This document shows, in pieces, positions 15,712 through 24,523 of a DNA stretch of 34,268 nt. The notes under the pieces were generated by a model that was not told where the DNA came from, made no database searches, and saw only the letters and a list, made by a program, of their open reading frames with translations. This DNA is from Lentimicrobium sp. (lineage in GTDB: Bacteria; Bacteroidota; Bacteroidia; Bacteroidales; Lentimicrobiaceae): contig JAMLHF010000045.1 of NCBI GenBank assembly GCA_023957275.1, forward strand, positions 1-34,268. The letters are read 5' to 3'. The position numbers and the translations under genes were made by a program. Each line of letters opens with the position of its first letter. Within the stretch, counting starts at the first letter, position 1.

Positions 15712-17847
15712 CTATTCCTCTTCTTTCTCCTGTTCTTCGTAAGCTTTGAGCAGGGCAGTCTGAACATCGCCGGGAACCATTGAGTACTCGGCAAATTTCA
15801 GGGAGTAGGTACCGCTGCCGCTGGTGAGCGAACTGAGGGCGGTGGAATAGCGGTTCATTTCTGCCAGGGGCACTTTTGCTTTCACAATCTGGTAGTTTCC
15901 TTCGCTGTCCATGCCCATGATGATCGCACGACGGCCCTGCAGGTCGGTCATGATATCGCCCATACGTTCGCCGGGAACCATTACTTCCACATCATAAATC
16001 GGCTCGAGAATCTTGGGGCCTGCATTTTTAAAAGCCTCCTTAAATGCATTACGTCCGGCAAGCTTAAACGCGAGTTCGTTGGAATCAACCGGGTGCATTT
16101 TACCATCGTAAATATTCACTACGATGTCACGGGCATAAGATCCGGTCAGCGGCCCTTCTTCGATCTTTTCCATAATTCCTTTCAGAATTGCCGGCATAAA
16201 CCTGGCATCAATAGATCCGCCAACGATACAGTTGTTAAACACCAGCTTACCACCCCATGAAAGATCGTAGGTTTCCGTGCCACGGATAGGAAATTCCGTT
16301 TGGTTGGCCATCCCTTCACTCCAGGGCTGAATCAGCATATGCACTTCGCCAAACTGACCTGAACCACCTGACTGTTTTTTATGACGGTACATGGCTTTGG
16401 CCGGCTTGGTGATGGTTTCACGGTAAGGAATCTTGGGCGCGTAGTATTCAATCTGAATCTTTTCGATATTCTCCAGGTGCCATTTGGCGATGTTCAGATG
16501 AAGTTCGCCCTGGCCGCGCATAATGATCTGCTTCAGTTCTTTTGAGTACTCCACTGTAATGGTGGGATCAACTTTTTGTAATTCGGTAAGCGCAGCGCCC
16601 AGCTTTTCGTCGTCTGAAGTATTTTTGGCTTTAATGGCCATGGTAATCTTGGGAGCCGGAAATTCAATGGGCACAATGATGTCGCCTGCGTTTTTCGGGC
16701 TGTTGAGTGTATGATTGGTGCGGACATTCTTTAATTTGATGGCTGCTGCAATATCTCCCGCAGCCACTTTCTCAAGTTTCTCACGCTTTTTCCCGGCAAC
16801 GGCAAACATCTGCGAAATACGCTCTTTCGAACTGTTCAGGCCATTCACCATATCCATGGCTTCAGAAATTTCACCGGCATAGACCTTAAAGAAAGAGATT
16901 TCTCCGAGGTGTTCTTCCACGGAAGTCTTAAATATAAGGGCAGATGCAGGATCGGCCGGGTTAAAATTAAGGGCTTTTCCCTCTTTGGTTTTGCGGCCGG
17001 GCATTTCGTCGGGTGCCGGGATATAACTTGTGATGAAATCCAGCAGCGCATCCACACCGTAGTTGGGCTTGGCTGCAATACACAACACCGGGAACATTCC
17101 GCGGTTCATGATGCCGAGCTTTAGCCCTTTTGCCAGTTCTTCCGGGGTAAGTGTTCCATTCTCAAAGAATGCTTCCATCAGGGCTTCGTCATTCTCGGCG
17201 GCTGTTTCAATGATGCTGTTAAGCATTTCTTCGGCCTTATCCTTCTGGTCGGCAGGGATATCGAGCACTTCTGCTTTACCACCACCGGCAGGATATTTAA
17301 ACATTTTCTGCTGAAGTACATCGATGATGGAATTGAAACTATGTCCTTCATTCACAGGATACTGAAACGGAGTAACGCTGGCACCGAACTGAGTTTTCAG
17401 CTGACGCAGACTCTCTTCAAAACTTGATTTTTCATGCTCGAGATGATTTACCAGGAATACAACCGGCGCATTGACCGCTTTGGTCTGCCTCCAGTTAATT
17501 TCAGTACCCACTTCAACCCCGTTCTGACCATTGATCACCATAAAAGCGGTATCCGCAACATTCAGGCCGGCAACAACTTCACCGATAAAGTCATCGAAAC
17601 CAGGCGCATCAATAATATTGATTTTATACCCTTTATGCTCAGCATAAAGAACGGTTGATGAAACTGAATTCTGACGTTCCAGCTCAATTTCACGATAATC
17701 CGAGACAGTATTTTTATCTTCGATTGAACCGCGCCTGTTGATGACGCCGCACTCAAACAATATGGATTCCGACAAAGTGGTTTTACCGGTTTTGGCACCC
17801 CCGATGAGTACAATATTCCTTAATTCGTTTGTTTTGTAAACCTTCAT
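15712..17847 (-). CDS. EF-G paralogue with degenerate GTPase motifs (EF-G2-like)
   Basis: This 711-residue protein is co-linear with elongation factor G through all five domains: YKKQ-like HKKQSGGSGQFGEV begins domain IV (489-502), its tip keeps GKMHPVDSNELAFK (His585), and domain V has MGDIMTDLQGRR and PLAEMNRYSTALSSLT. The G domain is altered at key sites. G1 is GGAKTGKT (16-23) without the usual His-Val-Asp. Switch I has ERQNSVSS where EF-G has ERGITI. Switch II is DAPGFDDF (80-87), with Phe84 replacing the catalytic His of DTPGHVDF. G4 is NHLE (134-137) in place of NKxD. A charged tail (EEQEKEEE) ends it. Gut Bacteroides carry such a paralogue (EF-G2), reported to support translation without GTPase activity under carbon starvation. 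This is probably its orthologue, not the housekeeping fusA. Confidence 0.88.
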   Translation of the reverse strand: MKVYKTNELRNIVLIGGAKTGKTTLSESILFECGVINRRGSIEDKNTVSDYREIELERQNSVSSTVLYAEHKGYKINIIDAPGFDDFIGEVVAGLNVADTAFMVINGQNGVEVGTEINWRQTKAVNAPVVFLVNHLEHEKSSFEESLRQLKTQFGASVTPFQYPVNEGHSFNSIIDVLQQKMFKYPAGGGKAEVLDIPADQKDKAEEMLNSIIETAAENDEALMEAFFENGTLTPEELAKGLKLGIMNRGMFPVLCIAAKPNYGVDALLDFITSYIPAPDEMPGRKTKEGKALNFNPADPASALIFKTSVEEHLGEISFFKVYAGEISEAMDMVNGLNSSKERISQMFAVAGKKREKLEKVAAGDIAAAIKLKNVRTNHTLNSPKNAGDIIVPIEFPAPKITMAIKAKNTSDDEKLGAALTELQKVDPTITVEYSKELKQIIMRGQGELHLNIAKWHLENIEKIQIEYYAPKIPYRETITKPAKAMYRHKKQSGGSGQFGEVHMLIQPWSEGMANQTEFPIRGTETYDLSWGGKLVFNNCIVGGSIDARFMPAILKGIMEKIEEGPLTGSYARDIVVNIYDGKMHPVDSNELAFKLAGRNAFKEAFKNAGPKILEPIYDVEVMVPGERMGDIMTDLQGRRAIIMGMDSEGNYQIVKAKVPLAEMNRYSTALSSLTSGSGTYSLKFAEYSMVPGDVQTALLKAYEEQEKEEE

Positions 17848-17891
17848 GTTTTTAGCAAGTTATGATGATTAATCCGATTCTGAAAGGGCGA

Positions 17892-17921
17892 CAAAGTTAT
17901 AAAAATCTGCACAATAACAAA
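17892..17921 (-). promoter_or_regulatory. Bacteroidota promoter of the EF-G paralogue
   Basis: On the minus strand, -33 TTTG (17918-17921) and -7 TAACTTTG (17892-17899) both match consensus, separated by 18 bp. This is the best promoter in the window. The leader is ~38 nt. Confidence 0.7.
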
Positions 17922-18007
17922 ACGTTAACGTAAAATTGCGGGAACATAAAGCGCAATCATGAACTCAGCACACCCCGTGCATATTCAAATACAATTATCC
18001 GGGGCTT

Positions 18008-18931
18008 TCAGTCAAGGTCGATATCAAACTGAACCATTTCTGAAAATATCCTGATCCTTTCGTTCAGTTCACCATTACTGAGTGCCTGAAGTCCTTCCGT
18101 GCCGAACTTCTCAACGGTGAAGGAAGCCATGGCAGAACCGAAAATAATGGCACGCTTCATATTTTCGAAAGAGATATCACCGGTTTTCGCCAGGAAACCA
18201 ATAAAGCCTCCGGCAAAGGTATCCCCGGCTCCTGTGGGATCAAATACTTCTTCAAGCGGCAATGCCGGGGCAAAGAATACGCTGTCACTGTTGAACAGCA
18301 GCGCACCGTGCTCCCCTTTCTTGATCACAAGAAACTTAGGGCCCATTCCAATAATCTTCCTGGCTGCCCTGATCAATGAATACTCCCCTGATAGCTGACG
18401 GGCTTCTTCATCATTAATGGTAAGCACATCCACCATACCGATCACCTCCATCAGATCATCCCATGCGGTGTTCATCCAGAAGTTCATGGTGTCCATAACG
18501 ATCAGTTTCGGACGAACGGGCAACTGTTCAATCACCCTTTTCTGAATCTGGGGCGTCAGGTTCCCAAGCATCAGGAAGGTGCAATCTTTATACGACTCGG
18601 GGAGAACCGGGTCAAAATCGGCCAGCACATTCAGTTCCGTCACCAGCGTATCGCGGGCGTTCATGTCATTGTGGTACCTGCCTGACCAGAAAAAAGTCTT
18701 TCCTTCAGGTATCGTTTTTATTCCTGAGGTTTCCACCCCATTGCGGTTCAACAGATCAAGATGTTCCTGCGGAAAATCCCCGCCAACTACTGAAACAATT
18801 TTGGTATTCACATTCAGCTTGCCCGCAGCAAGGCCGATAAATGTGGCGGCGCCCCCGAGTATCTTATCGGTTTTCCCGAATGGGGTTTCAATGGCATCAA
18901 AGGCAACAGTGCCTACAACAACAAGACTCAT
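18008..18931 (-). CDS. PfkB-family carbohydrate/nucleoside kinase
   Basis: This 307-residue ribokinase-fold enzyme has the N-terminal GG substrate motif (LGGAATFIGLAAGKL, 25-39) and the C-terminal PfkB signature DPTGAGDTFAGGF (231-243), with catalytic Asp237 and its anion hole. Other family landmarks are TINDEEARQLSG (171-182) and VIKKGEHGALLF (202-213). It transfers phosphate from ATP to a sugar-like hydroxymethyl group; ribose, adenosine and fructose types cannot be told apart here. It follows transaldolase by 110 bp on the same strand, so a role near the pentose-phosphate pathway is plausible. No promoter element was found in the gap, in favour of co-transcription with the transaldolase gene. 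Confidence 0.88.
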   Translation of the reverse strand: MSLVVVGTVAFDAIETPFGKTDKILGGAATFIGLAAGKLNVNTKIVSVVGGDFPQEHLDLLNRNGVETSGIKTIPEGKTFFWSGRYHNDMNARDTLVTELNVLADFDPVLPESYKDCTFLMLGNLTPQIQKRVIEQLPVRPKLIVMDTMNFWMNTAWDDLMEVIGMVDVLTINDEEARQLSGEYSLIRAARKIIGMGPKFLVIKKGEHGALLFNSDSVFFAPALPLEEVFDPTGAGDTFAGGFIGFLAKTGDISFENMKRAIIFGSAMASFTVEKFGTEGLQALSNGELNERIRIFSEMVQFDIDLD

Positions 18932-19041
18932 AACTTAAGGTAAATGGATAAAAATGTAAGAAAGAGTGAATTCAAAAATATGGTCATACCGGACTGGTCG
19001 TTTACCGGCTTATGTTTTTCGCACCAGTTGAAGGCAAACCC

Positions 19042-20004
19042 TCAGGAAAGGAATTCCTTTTTAAGAAAATCCTCTAGTTTTATCAGATCCTGTGTAAACT
19101 TCCGGATTCCTTCAGCAAGTTTTTCGGTAGCCATGGCATCCTCGTTCATCAGCCATCGGAAAGCTTTCTCATCAGGAGATATTTTTTCCAGAGGCATCTC
19201 AGCGGCACGCCCGGCATCCAACCTGAGGCTCACTGTTTCCTGAGATGATTCCAGTTCGCTCAGCAATGCAGGTGCTATGGTCAGCAGGTCGCATCCGGCA
19301 AGGGCAATAATTTCACCTTTGTTCCTGAAACTTGCCCCCATTACTTCAGTAGTATAACCAAACTTCTTATAGTAATTGAATATTTCGGTTACTGAAACAA
19401 CACCGGGGTCCTCTTCGGGAACCAAAGAAGCAAAACCTTTTTCCTTTTTATACCAGTCAAGAATTCTGCCGACAAAAGGTGAAATCAGTTTTACGCCGGC
19501 CTCGGCGCAGGCAATGGCCTGTATCTTTGAGAACAACAAAGTAAGATTACAATGTATCCCCTCCTTTTCAAGCACTTCTGCCGCACGGATACCTTCCCAG
19601 GTCGCGGCTATCTTTATCAGGATTCTTTCACGGCCAACCCCCGCCTGCTCATACAACCTGATCAGTTCACGCGCTTTGGCAATGGTTCCGACCGTATCAA
19701 ACGACAGACGGGCATCCACCTCGGTGCTTACCCTTCCGGGAACGATTTTCAGGATTTCGAGACCAAAGTTCACCGCCACCCGGTCGAGGCATAAGGGAAG
19801 CCGGAGGGCAGGATCGCCGGTAAGCGACTTTGCATCAGCCGCTGCCATCGCAGCCAGGTGGCGGTATTTATCCTCACGTGCTGCCGCATAAATCAGCGAC
19901 GGATTGGTAGTTGCATCAACCGGCCGGTATGATTCAATGGATTTAAAATCACCTGTATCGGCTACAACCCGGGTAAACTGCTTTAATTGTTCAAGGGCAT
20001 TCAT
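19042..20004 (-). CDS. tal: Transaldolase (TalB type)
   Basis: This 320-residue enzyme matches the classical ~317-residue TalB type. Asp17 (VADTGDF), the DATTNPSLI motif (30-38), Glu95 (STEVDAR) and the Schiff-base Lys131 in [22 protein letters not shown] are all present, as is [20 protein letters not shown]. It transfers a dihydroxyacetone unit between sedoheptulose 7-phosphate and glyceraldehyde 3-phosphate in the non-oxidative pentose-phosphate pathway, in the cytosol. The motif [11 protein letters not shown] near residue 185 confirms the type. It has a consensus -7 element ~20 bp upstream and is followed by a PfkB-family kinase. Confidence 0.96.
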   Translation of the reverse strand: MNALEQLKQFTRVVADTGDFKSIESYRPVDATTNPSLIYAAAREDKYRHLAAMAAADAKSLTGDPALRLPLCLDRVAVNFGLEILKIVPGRVSTEVDARLSFDTVGTIAKARELIRLYEQAGVGRERILIKIAATWEGIRAAEVLEKEGIHCNLTLLFSKIQAIACAEAGVKLISPFVGRILDWYKKEKGFASLVPEEDPGVVSVTEIFNYYKKFGYTTEVMGASFRNKGEIIALAGCDLLTIAPALLSELESSQETVSLRLDAGRAAEMPLEKISPDEKAFRWLMNEDAMATEKLAEGIRKFTQDLIKLEDFLKKEFLS

Positions 20005-20023
20005 TCTATTGAAATTAAGGGTG

Positions 20024-20053
20024 CAAAGATAAGAAGATTGGCCTGACCATAAA
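20024..20053 (-). promoter_or_regulatory. Bacteroidota promoter of the transaldolase gene
   Basis: On the minus strand, -7 TATCTTTG (20024-20031) matches consensus and TTTA (20050-20053) lies 18 bp upstream as the -33-like element. The expected leader is short, ~14 nt. Confidence 0.6.
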
Positions 20054-20292
20054 AGATTTAGGGTAAAAGTAAGCTAAACGATTATTCCGCCCCCTCCTCC
20101 GGGCAGCTGTTCACAGACAGGCCGGAAATACGCGGTTGATCTCCTGAAAGACACCTGCAAGCCAGCAAATTTCACCCCAAAATATCAGGTTTTGCCCCTG
20201 TATATCCTGAAACAACCCATTACCCGGATCCAAATCCCATTTAATTGCAGGGCATCACCTGCTGATGTTCCTTTGCAGGACAACAATCAATA

Positions 20293-21441
20293 ATGGCTCA
20301 CTATACAGAAACATATTACACCCTGAAATCATTGCTTAAAGCAGGAAATCAGGTTCAGCATATTCCGGGCTCTGATGCATATTTCCGGCAATTTGAATTC
20401 ATCTCGGATACCCCCGGCAATGTTTTTCCTGCCATCAGAACAGACATTAAGGCATTAAGTAACATTAATTCCGACGACAGCCTGATCACTGAAAACATAA
20501 GGTTTACCTATCCGGTAATCATTCCTGCTTCAGGCTATGGCAACAGAGCTATAATTCTCCTGCACGGGTTAAACGAGCGGAGCTGGATCAAGTATTATCC
20601 ATGGGCCGAAAGGCTGGCCAGGGAACTGAAGCGACCGGTTATTCTTTTCCCCATTTCTTTTCACATGAACCGCTCACCGGCCGAATGGAGCAATCCCAGG
20701 CTGATGTCGCCATTATTACCTTCAACCCGGCTTCGTAACCGACAGAACCGCTCTTCGACCTTTGCAAACCTTGCGCTCAGCCTGAGACTCAGCCAGCAAC
20801 CGCTGCGGTTTTTCACCTCGGGCAGACAGAGTGCCATGGACCTGGAGAAACTGATCATATCAATTCAATCAGGTAATCACCCCCTTTTTGCGAAAGGAAC
20901 CGGTATTGATTTCTTTGCCTATTCGATCGGCGCATTTCTCGCACAAATTATGATGCTGGCCTATGGAGAAGAATTGCTGAACGACACCCGCCTGATGATG
21001 TTCTGCGGGGGCGCCCCTTTTAACCGCATGAACGGGGTTTCAAAACTGATTATGGACGAAGAAGCCTTTTCCAGGTTAAGGTTTTTCTACCTCCGGCAAT
21101 TTGAAAAGGAGCTCAGCAGCTTAGACAATCCACTGTCACCGGATGTTGAGAGCCCGGCTACAAAAGCTTTCAATGCCATGATTGACTCCCAAAGGCTGCG
21201 TGAATGGCGCAACCACCGGTTTGAAAAAATGCAAAAGCGGATCAGCACGATCGCACTGAAAAATGATGAGGTAATCCCCCCTTCAGGCATATCAGAAATC
21301 ATGAGTACAAAAAACCTGAAAATCTTGGATTTCCCGTTTGAATATACCCATGAAAACCCCTTCCCGGTTATGCCGGCAAGTGAAGAGGTGGATCATTGGT
21401 TTGAAAAGGTTTTCGCTGAAGCTTCGGCTTTTCTCAAATAA
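20293..21441 (+). CDS. Alpha/beta-hydrolase fold protein (uncharacterised family)
   Basis: This 382-residue protein shows the elements of an alpha/beta serine hydrolase in order. The oxyanion segment is ILLHGLNERSW (88-98), the nucleophile elbow FFAYSIGAF gives Ser211, the acid Asp325 lies in ALKNDEVIPP, and His353 lies in EYTHENPFP. There is no signal peptide, so it is cytosolic. Residues 1-70 precede the core and are unrecognised. A basic, Arg/Ser-rich insert (140-185) between strands could be a lid. It may belong to a conserved Bacteroidota DUF family, but I cannot fix which. It converges with lysS (16 bp between stops) and has no close partner, so the substrate is unknown. Confidence 0.75.
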   Translation: MAHYTETYYTLKSLLKAGNQVQHIPGSDAYFRQFEFISDTPGNVFPAIRTDIKALSNINSDDSLITENIRFTYPVIIPASGYGNRAIILLHGLNERSWIKYYPWAERLARELKRPVILFPISFHMNRSPAEWSNPRLMSPLLPSTRLRNRQNRSSTFANLALSLRLSQQPLRFFTSGRQSAMDLEKLIISIQSGNHPLFAKGTGIDFFAYSIGAFLAQIMMLAYGEELLNDTRLMMFCGGAPFNRMNGVSKLIMDEEAFSRLRFFYLRQFEKELSSLDNPLSPDVESPATKAFNAMIDSQRLREWRNHRFEKMQKRISTIALKNDEVIPPSGISEIMSTKNLKILDFPFEYTHENPFPVMPASEEVDHWFEKVFAEASAFLK

Positions 21442-21457
21442 GCAGCCGCTAAGGTTT

Positions 21458-23185
21458 TTAAGCTTCCACCCAGGCCTGGATTTCTTCAAGCTTTAAGGCC
21501 GGAATATCCAGTTTCAACTTTTTTCGAAGCCCGCCCAGGTCATTCAGCAGCTTGTTGGGATTGGCCGCTTTCATATCCGCAACGGTTTTAAAGCCATATT
21601 TCCGGAGCGCCGGGACCCATACAGCCGGGACGCCCGCTTCAATAAATGCCTCATCGGTATCCCCTGCGGGAACAACCTTTTTCTCGGGTCGCATCTGCGG
21701 GAAAAACAAAACATCCTGAATCGAGGGCTGGTTGGTCATAAACATGGTCAGCCTGTCAATCCCGATACCCATCCCCGAGCAGGTAGGCATCCCATATTCA
21801 AGGGCTCGCACAAAATCCATATCAATAAACATGGCTTCGTCATCGCCTTTTTGCGAAAGCTTCAGTTGCTCCTGAAAGCGATCCAGCTGATCAACGGGAT
21901 CATTCAGCTCAGAATATGCATTACACAATTCTTTCCCGTTAACAAAAAGTTCAAAGCGTTCGGTAAGGTCAGGATTTGTCCGGTGACGCTTGCACAGTGG
22001 CGACATTTCAATGGGGTAATCCATAATGAACGTCGGCTGTATCAGGTGTTCCTCACACTTTTCCCCGAAAATGGCGTCTATCAGCTTGCCCTTGCCCATG
22101 GCCGGAGTGGTTTCGATATCAAGATTCCGGCACATCTGCCTCAGTTCATCCTCGGTTTTTCCGGTAATATCCACGCCCGCGTATTCCTTTATGGCCTCGG
22201 TCATGGTAAGCCTGCGGAAAGGACGTCTGAAATCAATTTCCCGCTCCCCTACCTGTACGCCGGTTTTCCCGTGAAGGCTCAGGGCAATGCGCTCCAGCAT
22301 CTCCTCGGTAAAATCCATCATCCAGAAATAATCCTTATAGGCCACATAAATTTCGAGCACCGTAAACTCGGGATTATGCGTACGGTCCATGCCCTCGTTG
22401 CGGAAATCCTTTGCAAATTCATAAACCCCGTCAAAACCGCCTACAATCAGTTTTTTCAGATACAGTTCGTTGGCAATACGCAGATAAAGCGGCATATCCA
22501 GCGCATTGTGATGGGTGATAAAAGGCCGTGCCGCAGCCCCTCCGGGGATAGGTTGAAGAATGGGCGTTTCCACCTCCAGGTATCCCTGCCCGTTGAAAAA
22601 GGAGCGCATGGTATTGATGATCTGGCTGCGCTTAACAAAAATATCACGCACTTCCGGATTCACAATCAGGTCGACATAGCGCTGACGATACCGGGCTTCC
22701 GGATCGCTGAAAGCATCAAACACCTGATCGTCCTTTTCCTTTACCACCGGCAGCACCCGCAGCGATTTGCTAAGCAGCTTCAGCGACTTCACATGGATGG
22801 AAATCTCTCCCATCTGGGTAATAAAAACAAAACCGGTTACCCCGATGATGTCACCGATATCGAGCAGCCGTTTGAAAACGGTATTATACAGGGTTTTGTC
22901 ATCGCCTTCGCAGATTTCATCGCGCTTGATGTAAAGCTGAATGCGTCCGGTTGCATCCTGCAGATCCACAAAAGAAGCGGCTCCCATAATGCGGCGGGTC
23001 ATGATGCGACCGGCGATGCTTACATCCTGATAAAGACTGTTGTCACCGGGAAAATTCTTAAGAATTTCAGCAGTAGTGATATTTACATTGTACGCTTCGG
23101 CCGGATAGGGATTGATGCCAAGTTTTTCGAGTTCTTTTAGCGATTCTCTTCTGATTGCTTCCTGTTCGCTGAGTTCCTGATACAT
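21458..23185 (-). CDS. lysS: Lysyl-tRNA synthetase, class II
   Basis: This 575-residue enzyme charges tRNA-Lys. It has an N-terminal OB-fold anticodon domain (~54-145, [11 protein letters not shown]), motif 1 around residue 188-211 (ending YLEVETPIL), motif 2 [18 protein letters not shown] (261-278), and motif 3 [12 protein letters not shown] (471-482). A ~70-residue extension after motif 3 (504-575, with [19 protein letters not shown]) is typical of Bacteroidota LysRS. I chose ATG 23185 ([13 protein letters not shown]) over the longer in-frame start at 23344. The consensus promoter -7 element at 23201-23208 lies between them, and residues of the extension look non-coding. The mRNA leader is then only ~10 nt. 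Confidence 0.96.
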   Translation of the reverse strand: MYQELSEQEAIRRESLKELEKLGINPYPAEAYNVNITTAEILKNFPGDNSLYQDVSIAGRIMTRRIMGAASFVDLQDATGRIQLYIKRDEICEGDDKTLYNTVFKRLLDIGDIIGVTGFVFITQMGEISIHVKSLKLLSKSLRVLPVVKEKDDQVFDAFSDPEARYRQRYVDLIVNPEVRDIFVKRSQIINTMRSFFNGQGYLEVETPILQPIPGGAAARPFITHHNALDMPLYLRIANELYLKKLIVGGFDGVYEFAKDFRNEGMDRTHNPEFTVLEIYVAYKDYFWMMDFTEEMLERIALSLHGKTGVQVGEREIDFRRPFRRLTMTEAIKEYAGVDITGKTEDELRQMCRNLDIETTPAMGKGKLIDAIFGEKCEEHLIQPTFIMDYPIEMSPLCKRHRTNPDLTERFELFVNGKELCNAYSELNDPVDQLDRFQEQLKLSQKGDDEAMFIDMDFVRALEYGMPTCSGMGIGIDRLTMFMTNQPSIQDVLFFPQMRPEKKVVPAGDTDEAFIEAGVPAVWVPALRKYGFKTVADMKAANPNKLLNDLGGLRKKLKLDIPALKLEEIQAWVEA

Positions 23186-23200
23186 ACATGAAAATTTTTG

Positions 23201-23208
23201 CAAAGATA
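23201..23208 (-). promoter_or_regulatory. -7 element of the lysS promoter
   Basis: TATCTTTG on the minus strand is a full TAnnTTTG match only 16 bp before the chosen ATG. It rules out translation from the longer upstream frame. The -33 element is poor (A/T-rich, no clear TTTG). Confidence 0.55.
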
Positions 23209-23358
23209 GCGTTTTTTGTTTCGTAAAAATATGGCGCCGGTATCCATAGCAGGCGGCGAATCGGGTGATGGACAAAAACGATTCAGCAGGCCGGGCAGCC
23301 TGTTTCGGAAAATAATAATTTGCGTTACGCCGTGGGGCAGGCAATAAAACCGGTCAGG

Positions 23359-24306
23359 CTATATCCCGTATAAATTTCTGATTTTCTCAACCAGCACCCG
23401 GGCCATTTTTTCGTTGGATTCATGCGTCCATCCGGCAATGTGTGGCGAAAGGATCACTTTATCGCTTTGAATCAGTCGCCTGAAATCCTCAGGCAGGTTG
23501 GCCGAATCCAGGTTCTCAAACGAAAGTTTCTCATATTCCAGCACATCAAGGGCAGCTCCGGTAACCTTTCCTGAATCAATGGCATCCATCAGTGCTGCAG
23601 TATTTAAGCATTGTCCGCGGGCGGTGTTGATCACAATCAGCGGCCTGACAAACGAATCCAGATAATGCCTGTTTACCAGTTGCCGGGTTTCACTGGTAAG
23701 CGGCACATGCAGACTAAGAATATCAGCGGTGGCAAACACTTCCTCCATGGTTACTTCCCTGACAAACCGGTTGCTGAAATCCTTCTTATACTTGTCGTAG
23801 GCGATTACGTTCGCCCCAAAACCACTTAGTTTCTCGGCAAAAGCACTGCCCATATTGCCGTACCCGATGATGGCCACGGTCTTTCCGTGGATTTCAGTAC
23901 CCCGGTTGCCTTCGCGGATCCACACCCCATTTCTGACCTCCGGATTCACCCTGCAGAGGTGATTCAACAATGCAAGCAACATACCGATGGCATGTTCGCC
24001 CACCGCATCGCGGTTGCCCTCCGGGGCATTCAAACAGGCAATCCCCTTCGAAAGGGCATAATCCCCGTCGATATTCTCCATGCCTGCTCCTACCCTGGCA
24101 ATAAACCTCAGATTCTCCGCATGTTCAAGGGCCTCCCTGTCCAGCCTGAGCTTGCTGCGGATAACAACCCCTTCAAAACCGGGCAACATGTCAAGTATTT
24201 CCTGCCGGCTGCTGCCGCTGTAATGGCTGCAATAAAAACCCAGCTTTGCAAGTTCCTGCTCCAGGCAGGGATGAGCGGTATCGATAAATAAGACCTTTTT
24301 CTCCAT
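23359..24306 (-). CDS. D-2-hydroxyacid dehydrogenase (phosphoglycerate dehydrogenase-like)
   Basis: This 315-residue NAD-dependent dehydrogenase has the nucleotide loop IGYGNMG (147-153), an acidic Asp171 at the end of the second strand (NAD over NADP), and the catalytic trio Arg230 (INTARGQ), Glu259 or Glu257 (DVLEYEK) and His289 (SPHIAGWTHES). It lacks the C-terminal ACT or ASB domain of regulated SerA, so it is the short form. It could oxidise 3-phosphoglycerate for serine synthesis or reduce another 2-oxoacid. No serC or serB is next to it. The start at 24306 (MEKKVLFID) is preferred to the in-frame ATG at 24327, which lies between the promoter -7 element and the expected transcription start. 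Confidence 0.88.
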   Translation of the reverse strand: MEKKVLFIDTAHPCLEQELAKLGFYCSHYSGSSRQEILDMLPGFEGVVIRSKLRLDREALEHAENLRFIARVGAGMENIDGDYALSKGIACLNAPEGNRDAVGEHAIGMLLALLNHLCRVNPEVRNGVWIREGNRGTEIHGKTVAIIGYGNMGSAFAEKLSGFGANVIAYDKYKKDFSNRFVREVTMEEVFATADILSLHVPLTSETRQLVNRHYLDSFVRPLIVINTARGQCLNTAALMDAIDSGKVTGAALDVLEYEKLSFENLDSANLPEDFRRLIQSDKVILSPHIAGWTHESNEKMARVLVEKIRNLYGI

Positions 24307-24324
24307 AACGTTGATCAGATGATG

Positions 24325-24332
24325 CAAAGGTA
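24325..24332 (-). promoter_or_regulatory. -7 element of the hydroxyacid dehydrogenase promoter
   Basis: TACCTTTG on the minus strand fully matches TAnnTTTG. No good -33 TTTG is found. It gives a leader of ~12 nt to ATG 24306. Confidence 0.5.
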
Positions 24333-24434
24333 CTACTCTGCCATGAATTCATCATTTTAACACAAATTAACCATCTTTTTGGCTTAAAAAATCGTTTTTG
24401 CATTGAAAAACAGGGGCTTTTCGGGTGAATGTCG

Positions 24435-24442
24435 TATTTTTG
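24435..24442 (+). promoter_or_regulatory. -7 element of the RND-RmlA-prenyl synthase operon
   Basis: TATTTTTG fully matches TAnnTTTG; the -33 region is weak. The leader would be ~75 nt. It lies in the 217-bp divergent gap shared with the minus-strand dehydrogenase. Confidence 0.5.
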
Positions 24443-24523
24443 CCATGCGAAGTATTTGTTTAGTAAATCATCTATTTCGCTGATTTTGAATCATATAGTA
24501 CCTCTTTTTGATTTCTTTACCGC

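Noticed and set aside
21442-21457. Bidirectional terminator between the alpha/beta hydrolase and lysS
   Set aside because: Only 16 bp separate the stops and no stem of useful length is visible there.
21851-23140. A 429-codon open frame antisense to lysS
   Set aside because: LysRS on the other strand has every class II motif and a promoter. The antisense product has no signal, domain or start context and looks like a codon-usage shadow.
24333-24434. Regulatory RNA or riboswitch in the divergent gap before the RND gene
   Set aside because: The A/T-rich runs give no stable paired arms or known aptamer motif. Only promoter elements are supported.
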